A DNA stretch of 64,000 nucleotides from Microbacterium sp. SORGH_AS_1204. GTDB taxonomy: Bacteria > Actinomycetota > Actinomycetes > Actinomycetales > Microbacteriaceae. The notes beneath the pieces were generated by a model. The model had not been told where the DNA came from. It did not search any database and saw only the letters and a list, made by a program, of their open reading frames with translations. Each line of letters opens with the position of its first letter. Positions within the stretch are counted from its first letter, which is position 1. A program made the translations under genes and the position numbers. This document shows, piece by piece, positions 1 to 7,392 of this stretch. The stretch lies in contig NZ_JAUTBD010000001.1 of assembly GCF_030818935.1 (NCBI RefSeq), positions 2,852,001-2,916,000 of the forward strand. The letters are read 5' to 3'.

Positions 1-1855
1 GCGTCGTACTCGAGGCCCTTGGCGGTGTGCAGGGTCATGAGCGACACCGAACCGGATGCATCGTCGAGGTCGTCGGCATCCGCCACGAGGGTCACCTCGG
101 TGAGGAAGTCGATGATCGTTCCCTCGGGGTTGTTGCGCGCGAACTCGCGGGTCACGGCGACGAGCTCGTCGAGGTTTTCGAGACGCGCTTCGTCTTGCGG
201 GTCTTTGCTCGCGCGCAGGGCGTCGAAGTAGCCGCTCTTGTTCAGCAGCAGCGTGAGGCCCTCGGTGACCGACGTGGAGGGAGCGAGCTCTCCGGATGCC
301 GGGAGCATGACGGCCGTGGCCTCGGTGAGCACCGCGTCGAGCTGGTCGATGGCCTTCTGCAGCTTGGGGCCCACGCCGAGCTGCGCCGAGTTGGCGAGGG
401 CGTCGCGGAAGGTGATGCCGTGCTCGGCGGCGTAGCGGGCGATGGCGGTCTCGGTGACGTCGCCGATACCGCGGCGCGGGGGCGGTTCAGGATGCGACGC
501 ACGGCCATGCCGTCGGCGGGGTTGGCGACGGCGACGAGGTAGGCGAGGGCGTCTTTGATCTCGGCGCGCTCGTAGAACTTGGTGCCGCCCATGATCTTGT
601 AGGGCACGGCCGATCGGATGAAGATCTCTTCCAGCGCACGCGACTGCGAGTTGGTGCGGTAGAACACCGCGACGCCGGAGTAGTCAACACCGTTCTTGTG
701 CAGCGCCTCGATCTCGTCGGCCACGAACTGTGCCTCGTCGTGCTGCGAGTAGCCGGTGAAGCCGATGATGGGGTCGCCCGCACCGACGTCGGTCCACAGC
801 TTCTTGTCTTTGCGGTCGAAGTTGTTCGAGATGACCGCGTTGGCCGCCGAGAGGATGTTCTGCGTGGAGCGGTAGTTCTGCTCGAGCAGCACCACCTTTG
901 CGCCCGGGTAGTCGCGCTCGAACTCGCTGATGTTGCGGATGTCGGCACCGCGGAACGCGTAGATCGACTGATCGGAGTCGCCGACGACGGTGAGGGATGC
1001 CGCTTGCTCGCCGCTGGGCTCGGCTTCGAAGATCATCATCCCGCCGGAGGAGAACGGCTCGGCGTCGGAGCCGACGGGCCGCGTCAGCTCGTGGATGAGC
1101 GCGTACTGGGCGTGATTGGTGTCCTGGTACTCGTCGACCAGGATGTGCCGGAACCTCTTGCGGTACACGTCGGCCACCTGGGGGAACGCGCGGAACAGAT
1201 AGACGGTCTGGGCGATGAGGTCGTCGAAGTCGAAGGCGTTCGCCCGCTGCAGCTCACGCTGGTACGAGGAGAAGATCTCGACGAAGACGCGCTCGGCCGG
1301 GTCGCTCATGTTCGCCGACCGGGCGTAGGACTCGGCGTCGGCGAGCTCGTTCTTGAGCTTCGAGATGCGGCTCTGGGTGCCGGCGGGGGTGAGACCGAAC
1401 GAGTCACCCTCGTGCTCTTTGACGAGCCGCTTGATCAGTGCGCGCGAGTCGCCCGAGTCGTAGATCGTGAACGCCTTGGTGAACCCGAACTGCTCGGCCT
1501 CGCGCCGCAGGATGCGCACGCAGGCGGAGTGGAACGTGGAGATCCACATGCCGTCGGCCTTCTGCCCGATGAGCTGGTGCACGCGCTCGCGCATTTCGCC
1601 CGCGGCCTTGTTGGTGAAGGTGATGGCGAGGATCTGGCTCGGGTACGCCTCGCGCGTGCGCAGCAGCGAAGCGATGCGTCGCGTCAGCACGCTGGTCTTT
1701 CCCGACCCCGCGCCCGCGACGATGAGTAGAGCCTGCCCGCGGTAGGTGACGGCCTCGCGCTGGGGACCGTTCAGACCCTGCAGGAGGTCGACGTCGGGGC
1801 GGGCGTCCGACGGTGCGGGACCGCCGACGATGAGGGGCGTGAAGGCGTCGGTCAT
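1..1855 (-). CDS. pcrA: UvrD/PcrA-type ATP-dependent DNA helicase, frameshifted and cut by the left window edge
   Basis: Superfamily 1A 3'-5' helicase of nucleotide excision repair and replication-fork maintenance. Seen: Walker A GAGSGKTSVLTRR (about residues 48-60), motif Ia ITFTNKAAGEMRERV, motif II DEYQDTN, motif III VGDSDQSIYAFRGAD, motif IV LEQNYRST. The frame that starts at 1855 runs correctly to RRILNRPR (about residue 455) and then degenerates into Pro/Ser/Arg-rich nonsense ending at 242. The expected continuation (RRGIGDV, then motif V SLMTLHTAKGLEYD at about positions 3-48) lies in another minus frame, so there is an indel near 471-486; removal of one extra CG restores the usual N-x-P-R-R-G-I-G spacing. 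A TAGACT -10-like hexamer lies 9 nt before the ATG with no Shine-Dalgarno, suggesting a leaderless or nearly leaderless mRNA. Confidence 0.92.
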
Positions 1856-1918
1856 GGCGGGTCAAGTCTAAGCGGGGCCTCCGACATCGGCCCCGGCCGA
1901 ATCCCGCCGTGCCGATCG

Positions 1919-2395
1919 CTAGGCGCGCGCTTCGCCCGCCGCGCCCGACGACAGCAGCGACTGCGCGCGGGAGAAGTGCTCGGCATCCACCGTCACGTCC
2001 CACCGCTCGGCCTCGAATCCCTGCACCGACGAGAAGTCGCGACGGCCGCCCGTGAAGGCGTGGCCGATGAAACCGAAGACGGCTCCCCACACCGCGCCCA
2101 GCACGAGACCCAGCAGCAGCAGGCCGAGGAAGCCGCCCGGGCTCAGCAGGCCGAGCAGCACGCCGATCATGAGGCCGAACCAGGCTCCCGAGGCGGCGCC
2201 GAGCCCGGCGGCGCGGACCCGGGTCAGGCGCCCGGTCACCTGCTCGACGATGCGCACGCCGTGCCCGACGATGGCGGTGTGCTCGACGGGGAACCCGGCG
2301 TCGGAGAGACGGTCGACAGCGGCCTGAGCGCCCGTGTAATCGCTGAAGCTCGACAGGATGCGGCGTTCCGGCGTGGCGCGGGTGACGTCAGACAT
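1919..2395 (-). CDS. General stress protein 17M-like (DUF1269-type) glycine-zipper membrane protein
   Basis: 158 aa. The N-terminal part (about residues 10-55, ILSSFSDYTGAQAAVDRLSD then GFPVEHTAIVGHGV) resembles the general stress protein 17M fold, in which a small ferredoxin-like domain precedes a glycine-rich hairpin of membrane segments. Two Gly/Leu/Ala-rich hydrophobic stretches follow (about 65-115), then a second soluble part ending WDVTVDAEHFSRAQSLL. The ATG at 2395 is preferred to upstream in-frame codons because a strong GAGGGAAGGGA ribosome site precedes it. It is a monocistronic gene just upstream of the helicase in the same direction. Role in stress response is by family; substrate or partner is unknown. 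Confidence 0.7.
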   Translation of the reverse strand: MSDVTRATPERRILSSFSDYTGAQAAVDRLSDAGFPVEHTAIVGHGVRIVEQVTGRLTRVRAAGLGAASGAWFGLMIGVLLGLLSPGGFLGLLLLGLVLGAVWGAVFGFIGHAFTGGRRDFSSVQGFEAERWDVTVDAEHFSRAQSLLSSGAAGEARA

Positions 2396-2535
2396 GGGGT
2401 TCCCTTCCCTCGATGGCTCCACGCTAAACCGCACGGGGCGACACGCGAGGGGCGCTTGCGCGGGCCGTCTCACCCGGTTAGGCGGACCCTGTCAAACCAT
2501 GGATGCCACTCAGCCGCGGACGCGAAGATGGACCC

Positions 2536-2943
2536 ATGCGCCTCATCCTCAACATCCTGTGGCTGATCCTGTCGGGCTTCTGGCTCTTCCTCGGCTACCT
2601 CGCCGCGGGTGTGGTGCTCTGCATCCTGATCATCACGATCCCGTGGGGCATCGCGTCGTTCCGCATCGGCGTCTACGCCCTGTGGCCGTTCGGTCGCGAG
2701 ACGGTGTCGAAGCCCACCGCCGGCCTCGGTTCGCTCCTCGGCAACATCGTCTGGGTCGTGCTCGCCGGCTGGTGGCTGGCGCTGGGGCACATCTTCACGG
2801 GGTTCCTGCTGTGCGTCACGATCATCGGCATCCCGCTCGGCATCGCGAATTTCAAGCTCGTGCCGGTGTCGCTCATGCCGCTGGGCACCGAGGTGCGCGA
2901 GATCCGCCGCGGCGGGCCGTTCGACAAGACGCTCACGCGCTGA
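2536..2943 (+). CDS. yccF: YccF-family (DUF307) inner-membrane protein
   Basis: 135 aa integral membrane protein. Two copies of a YccF-type unit are visible: ILWLILSGFWLFLGYLAAG then ITIPWGIASFRIGVYALWPFG, and later VWVVLAGWWLALGHIFTG then IIGIPLGIANFKL, each a membrane pair followed by an I-x-I-P-x-G-I-A amphipathic loop. This duplication is the family hallmark. Function is not established for the family. The ATG at 2536 is chosen since the protein then starts at the conserved MRLILNILW; 12 upstream codons in the open frame look noncoding. It is divergent from the stress gene at 1919-2395. Confidence 0.85.
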   Translation: MRLILNILWLILSGFWLFLGYLAAGVVLCILIITIPWGIASFRIGVYALWPFGRETVSKPTAGLGSLLGNIVWVVLAGWWLALGHIFTGFLLCVTIIGIPLGIANFKLVPVSLMPLGTEVREIRRGGPFDKTLTR

Positions 2944-3000
2944 ACGTCGTCGCCCGGAACGCCGGCCCCGCAGCCTCGGCGACGGCGCGGGGGAACCGCG

Positions 3001-3936
3001 TCAGCGCACCCGGTCGGCAGTGCGCTTCGGCAGGGCGAGCAGGATGCCGGCGAGGGTGACCACCGCGCCGATCGCCGCCGTGGTGGCGACGACCTCGACG
3101 GGGAAAGCGCCCTCGCGCACGCCGGTGAGGCGGGCGAGGTCCCACGGCAGCACGCCGACCTGCTCGTTCCAGGAACGCAGCGCATCGCGGGCACCCATGA
3201 CGGCGATCGTCGCGGCCGGCAGCGCGTAGGCCGCCCCCATTCCGGCGAGCGCGACGCCCGCGGCGCGACGGGGTCCGAGCTGCGCGCCGAGCGACCACCC
3301 GGCGACGACGAAGACCCACGCGACCAGCGCGAACGCCACCGTCACGTAGAGGATGCGCAGGGCCGACGACGACCACAGCTCCGGCCAGACGCCGTCGAGC
3401 CCCGAGAGCGACACGGCGATCAGCGCCACCACGCAGCGCAGCACGATGGCGCCGCCGACCGCGGCGATGATCGGCCACGGCGAGCGTCGCCCGAGCAGCA
3501 GACGCACGGCGACGGCGAACACGAGCCACCCCAGGATCGCGAATGCGACGCTCCAGAGCCCGTCGCGTGGAGCCTGCACGATGCGTGTGGCGACGAGAAT
3601 GCCCCCCGGGACGAGCATCATGAGCCAGCGGTCGAGGGGAAGCAGGCCGAGACTCGACTCCCGCGCCCGCCACGGCCTCGTCGACGCGATCCAGCTGGCG
3701 CGTGCCGCCGCGGCTCCGGGGCGGCGCACGAGCCGCGTACGCGCGGCCACCATGCCGATGCCGACCCAGGTCACCCCGAGCACGAGCAGGACCCGCGCCG
3801 ACCACTCGGTCGCGGGGTCGACCGTCATCGGCTCGCGGGTGAACGGATCGACCACCACGGCGAGGATCGCGCCCGAGACGACAAGGATGCCAATGACGCC
3901 CAGGGCCAGAATGCCTCGCCCCGTCGTCGTCGCCAT
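3001..3936 (-). CDS. Multi-pass membrane protein, unknown function
   Basis: 311 aa, with about eight hydrophobic segments: an N-terminal one (GILALGVIGILVVSGAILAV), one near 45-65, several between 100 and 200, and two near the C-terminus (VVATTAAIGAVVTLAGILLA). A basic patch (RTRLVRRPG) follows the second segment. I do not recognise a family. The ATG at 3936 is supported by a leaderless signature, TAACGT then six bases then ATG. It is transcribed toward the YccF gene and divergently from the EamA transporter, with about 60 bp between the divergent starts. The gene is probably real because GC3 bias and hydrophobicity are consistent only in this frame. Confidence 0.7.
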   Translation of the reverse strand: MATTTGRGILALGVIGILVVSGAILAVVVDPFTREPMTVDPATEWSARVLLVLGVTWVGIGMVAARTRLVRRPGAAAARASWIASTRPWRARESSLGLLPLDRWLMMLVPGGILVATRIVQAPRDGLWSVAFAILGWLVFAVAVRLLLGRRSPWPIIAAVGGAIVLRCVVALIAVSLSGLDGVWPELWSSSALRILYVTVAFALVAWVFVVAGWSLGAQLGPRRAAGVALAGMGAAYALPAATIAVMGARDALRSWNEQVGVLPWDLARLTGVREGAFPVEVVATTAAIGAVVTLAGILLALPKRTADRVR

Positions 3937-3979
3937 GCATCTACGTTACCCGCCGCCTTCCGGCCTCCACGTCATGCGA

Positions 3980-3994
3980 GATTGTGTAACAATC
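3980..3994. promoter_or_regulatory. Palindromic operator matching the GntR/FCD consensus
   Basis: GATTGT-gta-ACAATC is a perfect 6-bp inverted repeat five bases before the EamA start codon. The core TTGTGTAACAA fits the TNGTNNNACNA pattern recognised by FadR-subfamily GntR proteins. A regulator of exactly this subfamily is encoded at 4886-5683 in the same transcription unit, so autoregulation is the simplest reading. The site overlaps the likely core promoter, consistent with repression. Confidence 0.55.
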
Positions 3995-3999
3995 CATCC

Positions 4000-4905
4000 A
4001 TGCTTCCCGCGCTGGCCGTTCTCGCCGCGGCCCTGTGCTTCTCGACGACCGGCACCGCGCAGGCGCTCGCGGGGGTCGACGCCTCTCCGCTCGCGGTCGG
4101 CGCCGCGCGGATCGTCGTGGGCGGCGGCATCCTGGGCCTCATCGCCCTGGCCCGGCGTTCCTCCGTGCGTGCGGCGGGCGGCTCGCGCGCGTCGACGTCG
4201 GCGCTCATCGCCATCGGCGCGATCGGCGTGCTCGCCTACCAGCCCCTCTTCTTCCTCGGCACGCGCGAGAACGGCGTCGCCATCGGCACGGTGGTCGCGC
4301 TGGGTTCGGCCCCGATCGCGACGGGGATCGTGGATGCCGTGCGCCTGCGCCGCGCACCCTCCTCACGATGGATGCTCGCCACCGCCATCGCCCTGGCGGG
4401 CGTCGTGCTCGTGTCGGGCGTGACCGGCGGCTCGGTGACTCTCGGCCCCGGCGGCCTGCTCGCCTCGGCCGGGGCGGGGATGTCGTACGCCCTCTATACG
4501 GTGTGCGGCAAGGCGCTGATCGAGAGGGGGTGGGACTCCACACGCGTCATGGGCACCGTCTTCGGGGTCGCCGCCGTCGCCAGCGTCCCGGTGCTGCTGA
4601 TCGCCGGGTCATCGTGGCTGGTCACCCCGAACGGCCTCGCCCTGGCGGTCTGGCTCGGAGTGGTGACGACCGCGATCGCGTACCTGCTGTTCGGCTGGGG
4701 CCTGACGCGCCTGACCGCGGTGACGGTGTCGACCCTGACCCTCGCCGAGCCGCTCGCTGCCACCCTGCTGGGGCTGTTCGTGCTGCACGAGCAGCTCACC
4801 CCGCTGGGCGCTCTCGGCCTCGCGCTCATCGCGGTAGGCCTCGCCGTGGTGTCGGTTCCGTCGCGTCGACGGGAGGGGATCGCGGATGCCACGGCCCGAG
4901 CGTGA
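4000..4905 (+). CDS. EamA/DMT-family transporter
   Basis: 301 aa, ten predicted membrane helices in two homologous EamA halves (about 1-135 and 145-290). Typical features include TGTAQALAG in helix 1, the loop GTRENGVAIGTVVALGSAP, and in the second half WLGVVTTAIAYLLFGWGL and LTLAEPLAATLLGLFVLHE. Family members usually export amino acids, nucleobases or other small metabolites; substrate cannot be read from sequence. The ATG at 4000 is preferred to the TTG at 3982, which would place the palindrome 3980-3994 inside the gene. The 3' end overlaps the GntR gene by 20 bp, so transporter and regulator are translated from one mRNA. Confidence 0.88.
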   Translation: MLPALAVLAAALCFSTTGTAQALAGVDASPLAVGAARIVVGGGILGLIALARRSSVRAAGGSRASTSALIAIGAIGVLAYQPLFFLGTRENGVAIGTVVALGSAPIATGIVDAVRLRRAPSSRWMLATAIALAGVVLVSGVTGGSVTLGPGGLLASAGAGMSYALYTVCGKALIERGWDSTRVMGTVFGVAAVASVPVLLIAGSSWLVTPNGLALAVWLGVVTTAIAYLLFGWGLTRLTAVTVSTLTLAEPLAATLLGLFVLHEQLTPLGALGLALIAVGLAVVSVPSRRREGIADATARA

Positions 4906-5683
4906 CGCGAACGAGGGCGCCGCTGCGGTGTCGCGTCCCGAGCTCCACCCGGCCGCCGTAACGGACGGCGCAGGCGGTTCCGCGGCGGTGCCCCCTCCCC
5001 CGGTCGGGAAAAGTTCCCGCACGGCCCCCGTGATCCCCCCGCCTCGCCGGACGACAGCCGCCCCGGGCCCGCGCACCGCCGACGCGGTCGCCGACGCCGT
5101 GCGCGCCGGCATCCTGTCGGGCGACCTCGCCCCCGGCACCCCGCTTCGGGAGGAGGAACTGAGCACCGCGCACGGCGTCTCCCGTCATACCGCGCGCACC
5201 GCGCTCGCGAAACTCACCGCCGACCACCTCGCCACCGCCGAGCCGTACCGCGGCGTGCGCGTCTCGTCGCTCGACGACGACGCCCTGGTGGCCCTGCAGC
5301 AGCTGCGGTGCGCCCTCGAGACCGAGGCGCTGCGGATCGTCCGCGACCGCGGCATCCATCCTCCCGGCGTCGACGCGGCGCTCGACGACCTCGCCGCGGC
5401 CGAGGAAACCGGCGACTGGCCGGCGACGCTCGCCGCGCACGCGCGCGTGCACCTCGCGCTGGTCGAGGCGGCGGGCTCGCCACGGATCGCGCAGGAGTAC
5501 CGGCGCCTCGACTCCGAGATGCACCTGCTGCTCACGCACGTGCGGCCGGCGTACGCGCCCGGCTCGCTCACCGCCGAGCATCGCGCCTACGTCGCGCTGG
5601 CCCTGGCCGACCCCGAGCGAGCGGTGCGCGCTCATCTCGAGCACTCCACGCGGGCGATCATCGACGGCCGCCGCGCCGGCTGA
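4886..5683 (+). CDS. GntR-family (FadR/FCD) transcriptional regulator
   Basis: Up to 265 aa. The winged-helix GntR domain lies at about residues 65-130 (ADAVRAGILSGDLAPGTPLR, ELSTAHGVSRHTARTALAKL). The C-terminal FCD ligand domain (about 140-260) is all-helical and shows the family's LRCALETEALRIV, H-x-x-L/V and HRAYVALALADPERAVRAHL features; FCD domains usually bind a metal and an organic acid. The first 60 residues are Pro/Ala-rich low complexity, so the true start may be the GTG at 4928 or further downstream. It overlaps the EamA gene by 20 bp and probably controls it through the palindrome at 3980-3994. Confidence 0.85.
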   Translation: MPRPERDANEGAAAVSRPELHPAAVTDGAGGSAAVPPPPVGKSSRTAPVIPPPRRTTAAPGPRTADAVADAVRAGILSGDLAPGTPLREEELSTAHGVSRHTARTALAKLTADHLATAEPYRGVRVSSLDDDALVALQQLRCALETEALRIVRDRGIHPPGVDAALDDLAAAEETGDWPATLAAHARVHLALVEAAGSPRIAQEYRRLDSEMHLLLTHVRPAYAPGSLTAEHRAYVALALADPERAVRAHLEHSTRAIIDGRRAG

Positions 5684-5766
5684 GCGCCACACGGCGACAT
5701 ATCGCGTCACGTCTCGCAACGCTTCTTCAGTCCCTCCCGCACCTCGGGTTAGCGTTGAGGTCACAT

Positions 5767-5842
5767 CGCGGCGATCCGGGCGGTCCCGGGCCTCGGCTCA
5801 TAACCGAAGGCGTGGCGGGTTCGACTCCCGCCGTCGCGTCCA
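5767..5842 (+). tRNA. tRNA-Met-like gene (anticodon CAT) with aberrant D arm
   Basis: 76 nt including encoded CCA. Acceptor stem CGCGGCG pairs with CGTCGCG (one G-T). The T arm is canonical (GCGGG, TTCGACT, CCCGC), and the anticodon loop CTCATAA carries CAT with U33 and A37. The D arm is not canonical: position 8 is A rather than T, there is no A14, and the loop is only about six bases between two CCGG strands. The outer anticodon-stem pair is C-A. It could be a divergent functional Met or Ile2 tRNA, or a tRNA remodelled by integration. A toxin-antitoxin pair starts 167 bp downstream. Confidence 0.55.
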
Positions 5843-5989
5843 CTTCCGCTCGACGAATCGCTTGGCCTTCACCCGAGCACGGCACCGTCGCCTGCAGGGC
5901 GTGCCGCGCTCGGCTGCGATGCGATGTCCCTCGCCGCCCGGCCGGCCATGAACGCCTCACCGAGACGGCCGCGATCGGCTGCCGTACGA

Positions 5990-6006
5990 TATACCACGGA
6001 GGTATA
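5990..6006. promoter_or_regulatory. Inverted repeat over the ribosome site of the HTH-nucleotidyltransferase gene
   Basis: TATACC-acgga-GGTATA is a perfect 6-bp inverted repeat ending two bases before the GTG start at 6009. Its spacer and right arm contain the GGAGG ribosome-binding site. CGTACG hexamers sit at 5983-5988 and 6014-6019. Antitoxins with N-terminal HTH domains commonly repress their own operon, and this position would block transcription or translation initiation. Confidence 0.5.
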
Positions 6007-6008
6007 CC

Positions 6009-6479
6009 GTGAGCGTACGGTTCGACCGCTACCGCGCACCTCAGCTCGTGCGCGCTGCACGCATCGATCGAGGGATGTCTCAGGCCGAGCTGGCGCGCGC
6101 CGCCGGAATGAGTCAGCCGAATGTCGCGGCGATCGAGACAGGATTGCGAACCCCCAGCGAGGACGCCTTGATGCGCCTCCTCCGGGCGGCTGACTACCGC
6201 CCGAGTCTGGCGGTGGAGGAGCATGCCGGGGCGATCGTCGACGCGGGAGCGCGATATGGACTTCGCGACATCCGAGTGTTCGGTTCTGTCGCAACGGGGG
6301 CCGATCACTTCACATCTGACATCGATCTCCTCGCCCGCGTCGACAGCGGCCGCGGATACTTCGACATCGCCGCGTTCACGAACTCCGTCGAGGAGCTCAC
6401 GGGCTTCCCAATCGATGTGATCGTCGACGACGAGCGGCGCCCTGCGTTCCTGGCATCCACACCGACGGTGGCGCTGTGA
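6009..6479 (+). CDS. XRE-type HTH fused to MNT nucleotidyltransferase, antitoxin of an MNT-HEPN pair
   Basis: 156 aa. Residues 10-65 form a Cro/C1-type HTH (MSQAELARAAGMSQPNVAAI). Residues 80-150 form a minimal nucleotidyltransferase: GS at 92-93, catalytic DID at 104-106 and a third acidic residue in IDV (about 136). In studied MNT-HEPN systems the nucleotidyltransferase adds AMP groups to the HEPN toxin and neutralises it. Here the enzyme also carries a DNA-binding domain, so it probably controls its own operon. GTG start with GGAGG five bases upstream. The stop overlaps the HEPN start by 4 nt (GTGA). Codon use is less GC-biased than in neighbouring genes, which fits horizontal acquisition. 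Confidence 0.85.
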   Translation: MSVRFDRYRAPQLVRAARIDRGMSQAELARAAGMSQPNVAAIETGLRTPSEDALMRLLRAADYRPSLAVEEHAGAIVDAGARYGLRDIRVFGSVATGADHFTSDIDLLARVDSGRGYFDIAAFTNSVEELTGFPIDVIVDDERRPAFLASTPTVAL

Positions 6480-6889
6480 CGGGTCCAGAACCGGCGGCCG
6501 CACGTTTCACGCGTGCGCCGCGGGCGGAGAACTCGTCGAAAGACGTGGCTCGGGAGAATTTCCTCGACAGCCTCGACGCCATCGACGCGTTCGTTCTCCA
6601 CGCGACGAGCGGTGGCAGAAGTGACCTGTGCCGCAACTCACCCGCCTATGCGTCGGGCTCGATGGCCGTGATCCGTGCGGCAGCCCTCTTCGAGGTCGAT
6701 GACTTCGCGGACTTCCTGACAGGCACCCCGGACGAGGTGGTGCGGGCCCTCCGGACGATGCGCAACATCGCGTCGCACTCCGGGTATCGCGCCATGAACG
6801 ACGAGTTCTTATGGGTGTCTCTGACCGTCGAGTTGCCGCCGTTCGTCGCGCAGTGGAGGCGTGCGGCGCAAGCGACGGATCCGGAATGA
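6476..6889 (+). CDS. HEPN-domain protein, likely HepT-like RNase toxin
   Basis: 137 aa, all-helical. The HEPN active-site motif is visible as R96-N-I-A-S-H101 within RTMRNIASHSGY, followed by a tyrosine at 104. In HepT-type toxins R-x4-6-H forms the RNase site, and a nearby tyrosine is AMPylated by the partner; here two residues rather than one separate the His and Tyr. Start is the GTG at 6476, overlapping the MNT stop, so the pair is translationally coupled with antitoxin first. Residues 1-20 are poorly conserved-looking and an internal start is possible. Confidence 0.75.
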   Translation: MTGPEPAAARFTRAPRAENSSKDVARENFLDSLDAIDAFVLHATSGGRSDLCRNSPAYASGSMAVIRAAALFEVDDFADFLTGTPDEVVRALRTMRNIASHSGYRAMNDEFLWVSLTVELPPFVAQWRRAAQATDPE

Positions 6890-6923
6890 GCTGCGGCGTC
6901 GACCCGACTGTCATGCTGGAGGC

Positions 6924-7148
6924 ATGACCTCCCCCGCACCCCAGGACGTCCCCGTCGGCAGCGAGATGATCCGCCTCGGCTCGTTCATGAAGTACGCCGG
7001 CATGCTCGACTCCGGCGGTGACGTGAAAGAGGCGATCATCGACGGCTACGTGAAGGTGAACGGCGAGATCGATCGCCGCCGCGGTCGGCAGCTGCAGGTC
7101 GGCGACGTCGTGACGTTCGAGGGGCGCTCCTTCCGCGTCCAGGCCTGA
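6924..7148 (+). CDS. Small S4-domain RNA-binding protein (YbcJ-like)
   Basis: 74 aa, almost entirely one S4 domain: IRLGSFMKYAGMLDSGGDVK, then IIDGYVKVNGEIDRRRGRQL and VGDVVTFEGRSFRV. The pattern of one basic helix pair plus a beta turn matches the YbcJ/YaaA class of single-domain S4 proteins that bind structured RNA, often ribosome-associated. The ATG at 6924 has GGAGG immediately upstream and a CATGCT hexamer six bases before it; the longer frame from 6861 is Arg-rich and unlikely. It follows the HEPN gene but probably has its own promoter. Confidence 0.82.
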   Translation: MTSPAPQDVPVGSEMIRLGSFMKYAGMLDSGGDVKEAIIDGYVKVNGEIDRRRGRQLQVGDVVTFEGRSFRVQA

Positions 7149-7242
7149 GCGGGCACGGGTTCCGAGCCGCCGGAGGCTGCGCTCCGCGGGTGTCGGAGAC
7201 GGCGGGTCTTCGCGCGGAGAAAGCGGCGGATTGTCACTCGGA

Positions 7243-7344
7243 CGTAAATGGTTGCCGCCGATGAGCCCTCGGCGTAAATGGTTGGGGTCGGTTTCGTAAG
7301 AGCCTCGTCACCGCCCCGGGACGCGCGAAAATCGACCATTAGCG
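7243..7344. promoter_or_regulatory. Three phased copies of a CGTAAATGGTTG-like site upstream of the MFS operon
   Basis: CGTAAATGGTTG occurs at 7243-7254 and again, identical, at 7273-7284, exactly 30 bp apart. An inverted relative, CGACCATTAGCG, lies at 7333-7344, 60 bp beyond the second. Spacing by near-integral helical turns places the sites on one DNA face. They lie 50-150 bp before the MFS start and are likely binding sites of a regulator, possibly the UTRA protein at 10077-10820. The remaining 7149-7392 spacer shows no gene. Confidence 0.45.
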
Positions 7345-7392
7345 TCGTGCCGACCCACCCGACCGACGGCGTGGGAGGAGGAGCTGAGACCC

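Noticed and set aside
698..1729. Long plus-strand open frame opposite the helicase
   Set aside because: It mirrors the coding frame on the other strand in high-GC DNA; the translation has no domain features while the minus frame carries all helicase motifs.
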